Shown: piece after piece, positions 1 to 9,613 of the stretch
Numbering within the stretch: the first letter of the stretch is position 1
Layout: each line of letters begins with the position of its first letter
Source: Limnanthes douglasii subsp. nivea
Taxonomy: Eukaryota > Streptophyta > Magnoliopsida > Brassicales > Limnanthaceae
Direction: 5' to 3'
DNA length: 64,000 nt
Assembly (NCBI GenBank): GCA_036936605.1
Contig: JAUPFV010000005.1
Coordinates: 54,208,742-54,272,741, forward strand
The notes under the pieces: generated by a model
The model's database searches: none
What the model saw: the letters and a program-made list of their open reading frames with translations, nothing else
What the model was told of the DNA's origin: nothing
Program-made: the position numbers and the translations under genes

Positions 1-2636
1 ATCGTAGCCTATTGATCCCTTAGCAACGTATTTTTCTCTTCGGCAGCCTTGGACACTGCGTTCTCAAGGGAAATCTTATCGGTAGTTAAGTTGGTGATGA
101 CTTTTTCCTTTACCTTGGTCTCTTCTTTTGAGGCAGTAAGGCCTTTCTCCACTCCGGACAGCTTTTCCCGGAGGTCTCTGATGTTTTCCTCTAGAGTAGC
201 AACTTTTGTGACGCTTTCCTCCCGATTCTTCTTCAACTCCTCATTTGCTTCCTTTAGCATGTCAGCATTGGCAGTAGCAGTGTAAAGGTCTTCGGACAGC
301 TTTTCCTTCTCAGACTTAAGGTCTTTGATGGTGTCTGCTTGACTCCGAACTTGTTTCTCCAGTGTAAGTACCAGTTGCACATTGCTTAGCAAGGAGTGGG
401 CTATGGTGTCCTTTTCACTAGAGACGATGAAAGTCTTACCATTGAAGTTGACAGTGTTAGAGCTGCTCGGAGGAATGTAAGGCCCTGCGAAGTCGTCTCT
501 GGGGAGGTTGAGGAAGTATTCGCCAAGGTCACTAAGACCGGTGATGTCTACTTCATCAATGTTAAGCTCTCATCCCTCAACTTCATCAGTATGAAAGTCC
601 CTTGGGATTTCTTCAGCATGTGTTGGGTCAGAAGGGTTAGCCTGGACAGAAGGCTCCGGATCCCGGAGAGCAAGCTCATCTCCCTTAGCAGTCCTTTTCT
701 TCTTGGCTGCCCGGTCTGCTCCTTCACTCTCCTGCTTGCGATTCCTCTTGGAGGCCCTTGGAGGTTTTAGGATGTCTGCTTCCTGCCTTTCGGTCTCTTG
801 CTCCACAACCTGCAAAAGAGCAGCATCGATTTGGCTCTGAGCCGGCCCCTCCGGGTCTGTTGGACCATCCTTCTCAGCATCAGCAGGATTAGCATCGCTC
901 ACCATCTTCTTGCCCTTCATTTTGCTTGGGGCTTTGGCCCGGCCGGGCAGGAAGAGTGTCCCATCTGCTTCATGGCTCCTCTTAAGCACTGTGTCCGGGG
1001 AAGGTTGGGTGGTGAGCTCCTCCCAAGTTAAGTCTCTCCGACCTGTGGTGTTCCATAGGTGAGACCTTGCCAGATTTCCACTAGTGAAAGCATTGTGGAA
1101 TCGGTTCCCCCAGTTCTCTGCGGCCCAGGCATTGATTTTGCCACAAGTGACCTGTCCGACCTTCAAGTAATCACCGAACTCCTTAGGCAGTTCTGTTAAG
1201 ACAAAAGAAAGTTCAATTAATTTAAAACCAGCTATAAGAAGGAAAAACTAGACAAAGATTTAAAGTGGGAAACTTACGGTCACTCCTCCACCTGCTTCTG
1301 AGGAGGCTTGGGTTCACTCCAGACTTGATCTTCTGTCCGTTTTCCCAAGCGCCACTGACAAACAAAAACTGGCTCCTCCATTTGCTCTCAGACTCCAACA
1401 GATCATCAACAGCTTTGAGATCATTCCCCATATTGAAGTTGTAGAAGGGGAATTGGTGATGTTTGCAAAGATTGGCCACTGCTGCAAATTCTTCCATAGG
1501 AAGAGGGATCCCGGACAGCCTTGATGCCATGATGTATGACATCATAGTATACCAGCCGTTGGGGCTCAACTGGTTCGGACAGAGTTTGACCAGATGAAAA
1601 TATCTGACAATCTCTGGGTCCAATGGGAATCTGAGTCCCCAATTAAATAGCTCTATGAAGATGACTATTTCATTCAGCTTGCAGTCCATAGGAGTTTCAG
1701 GTTCTATGAGAATCCTTATCTTCACATTTTCTGGGATCCCCTATTTTGTGCGCATTCGACCTAGTTCAGCCGTGTGGATGAAAGCATACTTGGTCTTCTG
1801 TAAGGCCAAGAGATATTTAAGTTCGACCCTATGAAAACAAGGCCCTACCTTCCCTTCGAGACACTCCGGCAGCTCCGGATGCCTCAAGCACAGTTTTTCT
1901 TTGCCCTTATCGTTTTTGGCAGCAGTAGTCTTACTAGTCTGACCGGATGGCTCAGACTCAAAAGGGACTTCTTCAACAGAGTCCTCCATTCTTTCCTCCA
2001 TGATCGTAGGAGGAATATCAGTGGCAGTGGCCCGGGGAGAATTTAAACTTGGCTCAGCATGGCTTCCGGACTGCTGTTTTTCTGTGTTTTCTTGACTTCT
2101 AGTCTCATGCTGGGGCTCTGAGGCAGAAGTCTCTCTTTGGAGTATTGGGATGCTAGCCTCCGGACCGGATAGCCTTTCCCAGGGAGCTCTAATAGGCACT
2201 CTAGACCCAGAGCTGCTATTTTTTTCCCCCGATTTTGAGGGAGTGTTCTTGGAGGCTTGCCCCTTAACCAGCTGGCTTGTCCTCTTAACAACCAGTTTCT
2301 CTGGAGAGTGCTCTGTGTCTGATCCCATTGCGAGAAAAGGAGAAGGTTTCCTAAAACTTGTGACTGTAACTCCTGGCTCGACAGTAGGCACTGACCCTGA
2401 ACTGAGGAACCAGAGACTATGGGGGAGAGAGTAGATTGAAATAGTTTTTTGGGCTTAGTACCTTTGGAAGAGGACGAGCCTCAATCTGACTCTGTAGCAG
2501 AGGAGATTGGTCTGTCGACAGGCGAGGTAGGTAACCCTGCTGCGATTCGTCTTTCCTTCTCAACTTTTTGTGCCTTCTCTAACTCAGAAAGGTTGAGCCA
2601 CCCGCCTTTGATCAATGCAGTCCTTGCTGTAAACAT
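1..2636 (-). pseudogene. Retroelement protein, PF04195-like domain plus coiled coil (left copy, runs off window)
   Basis: Read from an ATG at 2636 leftwards. The N-terminus (MFTARTALIKGGWLNLSELE) matches that of the copy starting at 63085. A Ser/Glu-rich linker follows, then a domain with LRFPLDPEIVRYFHL and LPMEEFAAVANLCKHHQFPF (about 1400-1650). This is the pattern of the plant 'transposase (putative), gypsy type' family PF04195, found in retroelement gag-like proteins. An 85-bp GT-AG intron (1193-1277; GTAAGTTT to TTAACAG on the minus strand) joins it to a basic/acidic tail and a long heptad-type coiled coil (about 9-370). Damage seen: stops near 2483, 1741 and 569 and a frameshift between 2480 and 2391. 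The gene continues past position 1. Family assignment is from motif resemblance; the role (probably particle or RNA binding) is inferred. Confidence 0.7.
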
Positions 2637-3425
2637 AAACTACCGAGAAAATCTTTGCTTTAGAGAGAGAAAGCTCTAAGTAAATATGCAGAGTAAATAT
2701 GAAAGAGATAGTAAAACAGTAGAAAGTGAGTCTGAATTTATAGTAAATCTGAAAAAGAAGTTGATTCCTAGGAGAATTCGAAAAGTTTGGCAATGATTAA
2801 AAGACGGCGCTGATGTCATCATTTGTAATTAAAGAGGTTGTTTTTCGAAGAAGATGGGTTCGAAATTCAAGGTGAAAAAACGGCTGGAGCAACCAATCAG
2901 AGTGTGACACGTGTCCCACGAACTCTGGCAAAAACCGTTTTGAATTCGTGAAGCTTTATCTGTCCGGGTAAACCCATAGACCTGTCCGGATTGAAAACTA
3001 CTTCTAACGTCGGACTGTTTTTCAGGTCTCTGACAAGAATACTTGCTCAAACACCTAAAAAAGGGGCTCCTGATGAGTCCGAATTCAGCATGCTCCCCGG
3101 ACAGGGACAGATCGGTCCAAGGTCTCCGGACCGGACAGATCGGACAGATCACATGGACCGGACAGATCACTTTGAACACTATGACCATAGGACTGTTCGA
3201 ACTATGACAAAAGTACTAAAAAACCTAAACACTTCTTGACTAAGCTACTTGCTCTCCTACTTAGAGCTCATGGGTCTTTGAACATGACCCGGGTGCATTA
3301 AACATGACTCGAAAGCCCATAAGGGCCCAAACATCAGGGTATAAATACCCAACCACCTGCATTAACTATGGGTAATGAAAATTAATTGCTACCAAGCTGC
3401 TTAATTATCTCTCTACTCTCTAAAC
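2637..3425 (-). other. Conserved leader/LTR-like block upstream of the left PF04195-like gene
   Basis: Read on the minus strand, the order is: GAGAGATAATTAAG, a GGGTATTTATACC block (3338-3349), a block around AGGAGCCCCTTTTTTAGG, the palindrome GACACGTGTC (2906-2915), then the ATG at 2636. The same order and nearly the same length occur in front of the ATG at 63085. This shared block is probably part of the LTR or 5' leader of one element family; I could not fix its outer edge. The segment 3100-3175 repeats GGACAGATC four times in this copy only. Confidence 0.55.
2906..2915. promoter_or_regulatory. G-box palindrome GACACGTGTC, left copy
   Basis: A perfect 10-bp palindrome with the plant G-box core CACGTG, 270 bp upstream of the left ATG. 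The same 10 bp lies about 250 bp upstream of the right copy's ATG (62827-62836). G-boxes bind bZIP and bHLH factors in plants; that this one works is inferred from its conservation between decayed copies. Confidence 0.45.
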
Positions 3426-3506
3426 ACTTAAAACACCGACATACTTCCTTAAAACACCAACTGAAATTACTAGCCTACCCTCAAGCAATTATTATCCACA
3501 CCAGAT

Positions 3507-3765
3507 CTTGCGATTTTTGAGTAAAAGAGGTCATGTTAGATTGGTTTTGCGATTTGCGAGTTAAATAGGGCATGCTAGATTGATCTTGCGATTTATGGGC
3601 AAAATATGCCATGCGATTTGTGAGTGAAATATGGTTTTGTCAATTACATTTGGAAGTCGATTTACGTGCAAATCTGTAATCTTGCGAGATTTTGATTAAA
3701 ATAAGACATGCTAGATTAATGTGTGAGTAAATTAAGTCATGCGATTTGTTAGTAAAATAGGTCAA
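3507..3765. repeat. Degenerate ~40-bp tandem repeat
   Basis: Units start with CTTGCGATTT and contain GAGTAAAATAGG and CATGCTAGATT. Clear unit starts are at about 3508, 3546 and 3586 (spacing 38-40 bp). Shuffled, degraded units continue to about 3765. No coding potential is seen. Confidence 0.6.
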
Positions 3766-4185
3766 GCAGACATAGTAAACTGGATTATCTAAGGGTTAAG
3801 CAAGAAATATAAGCAAAAAAATAGATTGATATAAAAGTAACCTTAAAAGAGAACCAATGTATTGCTTGTTTCAATAAAACCTGTCCCAGTGACAACTTCT
3901 CAATACATAACTTTCGCTCAAGAATTGCATTGAAAAATACGTAAATTATATACATTCCTACTGTCTTATCTGAATCATGATAAATATTAAACTCTCCCTT
4001 TCAAGGTTCCACAACATGTTACAAATAGAAACTAGGGATGTGAGTTTTTTTGTCCTGATGGAAGTGAAACGACCTGTATTGGCATTTTAAGGTTACGATA
4101 TCTTATATACAAAACTGAGAATATGATTGTTCCAAACAGATGAATATATAACACAATACAAATTACAATATCTTCCTCGTTTACG
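3766..4185. other. AT-rich spacer, nothing recognised
   Basis: Low-GC DNA between the tandem repeat and the 3' edge of Copia A. No frame, RNA gene or repeat structure was recognised. Confidence 0.5.
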
Positions 4186-4190
4186 GAGGG

Positions 4191-4490
4191 TGATAAAAAT
4201 AAAGATGTGTATTTTATGTAAGAAAATAAATGAAAAGAGACTTAATATAATTTAATATTATTCTCTTGTTTGAATGATTCACAAAGTGGTACGGTACGAA
4301 GCTATATATATATGGACTACATCTATAACTAATTATGACCATAATGAATACAATCAGACCATTATCTTAATGGACCATAATTAATACAGTAAGACCAGTA
4401 ACGCCTAAATATATGATTGTAACTAGTGTAACAATCAATCTATCTTAATGTCTACAGTTACTTTATAATAAATAAAAATCTAATTTAATA
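4191..4490 (-). repeat. Copia A 3' LTR
   Basis: A 300-bp LTR. On the element strand it starts TATTAAATT and ends TTTTTATCA, so the usual TG start is TA in both LTRs. Relative to the other LTR it has about 11 extra bases (ACAAAGTGGTA region near 4280). Confidence 0.9.
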
Positions 4491-4497
4491 CTCCCCC

Positions 4498-6367
4498 TCA
4501 AGTTGGAGAGTGTAAATCAAGGACTCCCAGCTTGCTACACAAAAAATAAAATTGATCTTTCCCGAGTGCTTTCGTAAATATGTCTGCCAATTGCATCTTT
4601 GTAGATATATAGTATGACCGAATTATCTTAGCCTTAATTTTTCCTTGAATGATATGACAATCAATCTCAATATGCTTAGTACGCTCATGAAAAACTAGAT
4701 TAGCAGCAATATATAAAGCTGCTTGATTATCACAAAACAATGATGCTGGTTTATCCAAGTCGACCTTCAAATCTGTAAGTATGTATTTCAACGAGGTTAA
4801 TTCCAAACAAGTATTTGCCATTACTCTATACTCTGCTTTTGCAGATGATCGTGAAGCATTAGTTTGTTTCTTTGATTTCCATGATATGAGTGATGATCCA
4901 AGAAAAACACAATATCCAGAAATGGAACGTCTTGACAAACGACATCCACCCCAATCTGAATCACAAAAAGCCGTGAGTGTAAGATTGTTTTGTGATGGAA
5001 ATAAAAGACCCTGACTCGGTGATTTCTTGATGTAACGGAGGACTCTTAACGCTGCTTCCCAGTGTGGCTTCCTAGGTGCTCCCATAAATTGGCTCAATCT
5101 ACGCACCGAATACACAATATCAGGCCTGGTTACTGTCAAATATATTAACTTACCAACTAGTCTGCGATATCTAGTCGAATCATGAAGTAGCTCACCGTCT
5201 TCATCGGTTAATTTTAAGTTCTGCTCCATTGGAGGGTTTTACTTCCGATAATCCTGTGTCTTGTAAAATATCTAATGCATATTTTCTTTGAGACATAAAG
5301 ATTCCTTTTTTAGATCGAGAAAATTCAATACCTAGAAAATATTTTAAATCTCCAAGATCTTTAATGTGAAAATATTGGAGTAGATGATTCTTCAACAATT
5401 TGATTTTATGTAAATCATCTCCAGTAAATAGGATATCATCAACATAGATGAGAATAACATAGATGAGAATAGCAGTGAACTTGTTACCTTGAAATTTAGT
5501 AAAAAGTGAGTAATCTGCTTTTGATTGTATGTAACCTGCAGTTTTGACAGTAGCTGAAAAAGTGGAGAACCAATTTTGGGATGCTTGTTTTAAACCGTAA
5601 ATAGACTTCCGAAGCCGACATACCGAATTCTCCCCCTGTCGGCGGAGACCAGGAGGTGGAGACATATATACCTCTTCATCTAGATTTCCATGAAGAAAGG
5701 CATTGTGAACATCAAGTTGATGAGCATACCAATTTTTGGAGGCTACAATAGTCAACAAACATCGAAGGGTCGTAAGTTTAGCAGTTGGAGAAAAGGTCTC
5801 CTGATAGTCAATACCTTCAACTTGGGTGTAACCTTTAGCCACCAAACAGGCTTTATATCCCTCAATAGTTCCATCAGAGTTGTATTTGATCTTATAATCC
5901 CAACGGCATCCGATAGGTTTGTGCCCTGGAGGAAGAGGAACCATCTGCCAAGTGTTGTTATGCTCTAGAGCCTGAAGTTCAGTGGACATGGCTTGGCGCC
6001 AGAGTGGATCACAATTAGCATGTTCAAAAGATGAAGGCTCTTTTTGTGATGTTAACAAAGCTAGGAAAGCACGATGGTTAGGGGAAAATCGTAAATTTGA
6101 AATGTGAGAGGAGAGAGGATACCTTTTAGATTGACGAGAACTCGATTGCGTTGAAGATTGATTGATCTCGGTAGACATGCCGCAGTCTTGGTGCCATGTA
6201 GGAGGTTGAATATGGCGGGTGGAACGACGAACCGAGATATCATTTGGAACGGTAGTAGAAGGAGGTATGGTTGAGGGAGGTGAGGTAGTTGAAGATGTTG
6301 GTGGAGTAGAAGGTGTTGGTGGAGCGGAAGGTGATGACGGAGTGATGAGTGAGGGTGCTGAATTCAT
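4498..6367 (-). pseudogene. Copia A reverse transcriptase and RNase H
   Basis: The reverse transcriptase copies element RNA into DNA, and the RNase H removes the RNA strand. Visible RT motifs: GCRWDYKIKYNSDGTIEG, the [12 protein letters not shown] block (first catalytic Asp) and YVDDILFTG (catalytic YVDD). RNase H: SDWGGC, SSAKAEYR, FCDNQAALYIA and a C-terminal ADIFTKAL. The frame 6367-5201 and the RNase H frame 5229-4498 overlap out of phase, so a frameshift lies near 5220. A 15-bp tandem duplication at about 5443-5472 inserts five residues immediately before YVDD. The final stop lies in the polypurine tract region. Confidence 0.9.
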
Positions 6368-7489
6368 AGCTGATTCTGTAGATGTAGGAGATTTAGAGGT
6401 TGAAGGTATGAGATTTTTGGGATTGGATGGAGATGAAAGATATAAAGGCTAAGGATCTGAGTCATAAGATGTAGGATTGGGAACTGTAACTGATGAGTTA
6501 GGTGTTTGATTGAAAGATGGCGATGATGATTGGTTTGGAAAAGGAAAGTTGGAAGCGGGATGGAAGGGAAATATATTCTCCTCAAAGTGGACATCACAAC
6601 TTCTGAAAACTTTATAAGTATGTAAATCAAGAACTTTGTAGCCTTTTTTCCATGAGAATATCCTAAAAAAACACAAATGGATGCACGAGAGTCAAATTTA
6701 TGTTTGGGATGAATATTAGTTACATAACATGCACAACCAAAAACATGTAAGTGCATGAGTGAGGGAGACCGATTATATAAGACCTTGAATGGGGACTTAT
6801 TTGATAGTAAAGGAGTAGGAATGCGATTGATAAAATAAACAGCTTTTAAAATACAATCCCCCAAAATTTAAGTGGTACATTTGATTGAAACATCAAAGAA
6901 CGAGCAACATTTAAAATATGTCTATGTTTTCGTTCGACAACTCCGTTTTGTTGTGGGGTGTAAACACAAGAATTTTGAAGTTCAATTCCTTTGTTTTGAA
7001 AAAAATACGAAGAGGAAGAAATTCAGTACCATTATCAACTCGCATTGTTTGAACATCTCTTTGAAATTGGGTTTTGACGAATTGCACAAAATAAGTTAAT
7101 AAAGATTGTGTTTCTGATTTATGGTGCATAAGAAATGTCCATGTGCATCGAGTAAAATCGTCAACAATTGTAAGAAAATAACGTGAAACTGAATATGAAG
7201 GAACTTTGTGAGGACCCCAGACGTCACAATGTAATAAAGAGAAAGGAAATTTTGTATTAATTGAGATTTTTGGAAAAGGTAAGCGTGTTTGTTTTGCTTG
7301 TAGGAAAATTGTGCAATTATTTCCTAACTTCTTGTGAATACCTGGAATTAAATGTGAAAGTAACTTAAAACGAGACAAAGATGGATGGCCTAGGCCATAG
7401 CTCAGATGACTGAGAAACCGTACATATAGTCGATTTATTTGTTGATGGATGCATATAGTATAGACCACCACGTTGTCTACCTGAGCCAA
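6364..7489 (-). pseudogene. Copia A integrase
   Basis: Pre-integrase (GHPSLSRFKLLS) and integrase core: HCDVWGP (first Asp), DDFTRCTWTF and RVDNGTEF (second Asp), then the FGCACYVTN and VFLGYSHG region typical of Copia integrase C-termini. The zinc-finger Cys pair is damaged: CxxC reads CTIF. Two frames (7489-6911 and 6864-6364) are needed, so at least one frameshift breaks it near 6870-6910, about where the catalytic Glu would lie. Confidence 0.85.
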
Positions 7490-7572
7490 TCATCTTCCCC
7501 AAAACCAAGTCCTGCAAAATACAATAGTCACGAAAGAAAATGATGCAACAATTATGTTCTTTGGTCAGTTTG

Positions 7573-7998
7573 CTAGCTTAAATTAAAGGAGGGTACACAC
7601 AAGACATTTGTAAGGGTTAATTTCGAATTAAAATTAATTGTGCTAGTGTGAGTGATTTGCGGTGCTGCACCATTTGGTAAATTAACATTAATAATAGTGG
7701 AAGGCTTGGGATCGATTAAGAGTGATATATGAGAGACAATGTAATCCGTGGCGCCAGTATCCAAAATTCAAGGACTTGTACTACTAGAATTAACAGACAC
7801 AATAGTAGATGAAATCAAACCTGTTGCAGACCCATATGCATCAACATTACGAGGATTATTGTGATCCAGTGTACTGATTGCTTGTGCTAATTGTTGTATT
7901 TGTTCGGCAGTAAATCCTTGAACAATGCTATTAGTGTTGAAAATCTTTGAGGTACTCGTATGGATTTCCGATGGGAAATTGTAAGAATAGTCAGCCAT
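7573..7998 (-). pseudogene. Copia A gag remnant and protease
   Basis: A short N-terminal piece (MADYSYNFPSE, from 7998) runs through a FTAEQIQQLAQAIS segment straight to the protease motif LDTGATDYIVS (active-site DTGA, near 7764), broken by a stop at about 7768. The gag middle and the CCHC zinc knuckle are absent, so most of gag has been lost. Confidence 0.75.
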
Positions 7999-8089
7999 GG
8001 TGATAAAAAATATGATTTTTTTTGTAAAAATTGTGTTTTTTTATAAGAATGATAAAATAAAGACAATTAGGAATTTTGCTCTAATACCA

Positions 8090-8387
8090 TGATAAAAATA
8101 AAGATGTGTATTTTATGTAAGAAAATAAATGAAAAGAGACTTAATAAAATTTAATATTATTCTCTTGTTTGAATGATTCGGTACCAAGCTATATATACAT
8201 GGACTACATCTATAATTAATTATGACTAATTATGACCATAATCAATACAGTCATACCATTATCTTAATGGACCATAATTAATACAATAAGACTAGTAACG
8301 CCTAAATATATGATTGTAACTAGTGTAACAATCAATTTATCTTAATGTCTACCGTTACTTTATAATAAATACAAATCTAATTTAATA
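8090..8387 (-). repeat. Copia A 5' LTR
   Basis: A 298-bp LTR next to the primer binding site. It is closely similar to 4191-4490 but carries a 10-bp local duplication (TAATTATGAC, near 8220). The indel differences between the two LTRs mean the insertion is not recent. Confidence 0.9.
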
Positions 8388-8465
8388 GAGTGAAAGATGC
8401 TTAAAGCTCCAAAGAGTATGATCGCAATTTATCCTAGAAGGTGTACCGCAAGGAAAAGATTTGGA

Positions 8466-8831
8466 CTAGTAACCGGAATGGGTTCGTAGGGTGGTCAGTG
8501 TGCGGGCTACACTTCTTGCGTTTGGACGGCTAGACGCACGGTTGTCGCTTGGTGTTTTTAAGGAATTTGGCCTACTGCTCGAAGCAATTGCTTTTCTTGA
8601 AGTGCTTTCATATCCAGTAGAGTTGCCCATTCTTTTTGAATCTATATGCTGACATATACAAACAAACAACACATGAACACTAATGTGACTGTTTATATCC
8701 AATTAGAGTATTCAGATTTAAGAATAAAATATCACCGCATGCTTTGAAGAAGCATCATCTAAGGTCATGTGTTTAGATAGATCATGCGTACTAGAACCAC
8801 CAACATTTCTTCTCGAAAAGGCTTCAAAGTC
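8466..8831 (-). pseudogene. Casein kinase 1-like (CKL) C-terminal exons, fragment
   Basis: Two exons on the minus strand with good splice signals. Exon 8736-8831 (acceptor TTCTTCTAG, donor GCG|GTGATA) encodes FEAFSRRNVGGSSTHDLSKH and on to SSKHA. Exon 8466-8648 (acceptor ATGTCAG) encodes GYESTSRKAIASSSRPNS and SDNRASSRPNARS and ends in TAG. Plant CKL proteins have a tail containing 'VEAFARRN', then 'STSRRAVxSSSRPSS', in the same order. The kinase domain itself is not in the window: upstream sequence is cut off by Copia B at 9343. I infer a displaced fragment of a CKL gene or pseudogene. Recognition is from memory of the family tail, hence moderate confidence. Confidence 0.55.
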
Positions 8832-9342
8832 CTAGAAGAAACCAAATATTAATTATCTCTGTATTGAAACAAAATCAAGTCCTAGAAGAAAAATCATTTG
8901 TGAGTATCAGTTGTACCAAAGGGAAATGGAAACACATCCTAGTAGACAGATTAAAGGAATTAAGAGGCATTATTGCCGATATTGTAGAATCTACAATCTT
9001 AAACATGATTTACCTTGAACCCTAGCAACTAATATCGAATACCGATTCAATTTGTGGGTGTACACAGCCTACAGTGAATTCAAATCAAATTTACTTCTCC
9101 AACCTAACAAATCAAATCCAATACACACTTGATTCTAAATAGATTAACATAAACCACATTAAATATCATTATGACAAGAATCCTAAATCCTAGGATGACA
9201 ATAAAAATAAAACGTGTACCAACCAACGGTTAGGGTTTGGTACTTATAGAAGATCCACTATGAGTTTCCGACTGAGGAAGAGAAATCAACGGCTTATTAG
9301 TAATAGAAGTAGTTACCTGAATCGACGTCGGAGGAGGTATAG
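8832..9342 (-). other. Possible intron and upstream exon remnant next to the CKL-like fragment
   Basis: Mostly intron-like AT-rich DNA. The acceptor-like AAGTCCTAGAAGAAA (plus strand) occurs at about 8828 and again at about 8877. On the minus strand 9240-9340 an open stretch reads NTIPPPTSIQVTTSITNK and ends in a stop; I do not recognise it. Copia B interrupts the sequence at 9343. Confidence 0.3.
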
Positions 9343-9613
9343 TATTAAACAACAAAGAGAGAAGTAGCAGCAGAAGGCGGCTAGGGTTTTGTGTTTATTA
9401 GAAAATGTTCATTTTCGTATTGAACTGTTTTTTATATGATAAACCCAAGTAAGGCTCTCAATATATAGAGAATTTAGAGGCCTATACAAGGAAACTTAAT
9501 ACACTGAATATTCTAACAATATCCAAACAAGACAAACATTTTTAATACTATGCAGCGTGAATGTGTTACATGCTAGCGCACTAAAAACATGTTATTGCGT
9601 GAATATTCTAACA
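9343..9613 (-). repeat. Copia B 3' LTR
   Basis: A 271-bp LTR. On the element strand it begins TGTTAGAATATTC and ends GTTTAATA where the other LTR ends in GTTTAACA. It holds a terminal extension of roughly 85 bp not found in Copia C, bounded at both ends by GAATATTCTAACA (plus strand). Confidence 0.9.

Larger units (their letters stand above)
4191..8387 (-). mobile_element. Copia A: Ty1/Copia retrotransposon with both LTRs
   Basis: A 4.2-kb element on the minus strand. It has two LTRs of about 300 bp, a primer binding site TGGTATTAGAGC abutting the 5' LTR (plus positions 8078-8089) and a polypurine tract GAGGGGGAG at the other LTR. Flanking 5-mers GAGGG (4186-4190) and GAGTG (8388-8392) differ by one base and are taken as the target-site duplication. 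Domain order gag, protease, integrase, reverse transcriptase, RNase H is Copia-type. All parts are interrupted, so the copy is not autonomous. It landed just past the stop codon of the CKL-like fragment. Confidence 0.9.

Noticed and set aside
396..770. Plus-strand frame opposite the left PF04195-like gene
   Set aside because: Antisense shadow of the coiled-coil/tail exons; no family match and no support for transcription.
2829..3188. Open frame of 119 codons in the left leader, minus strand
   Set aside because: Lies in the conserved upstream block, carries the GGACAGATC repeat expansion and has no counterpart in the right copy.
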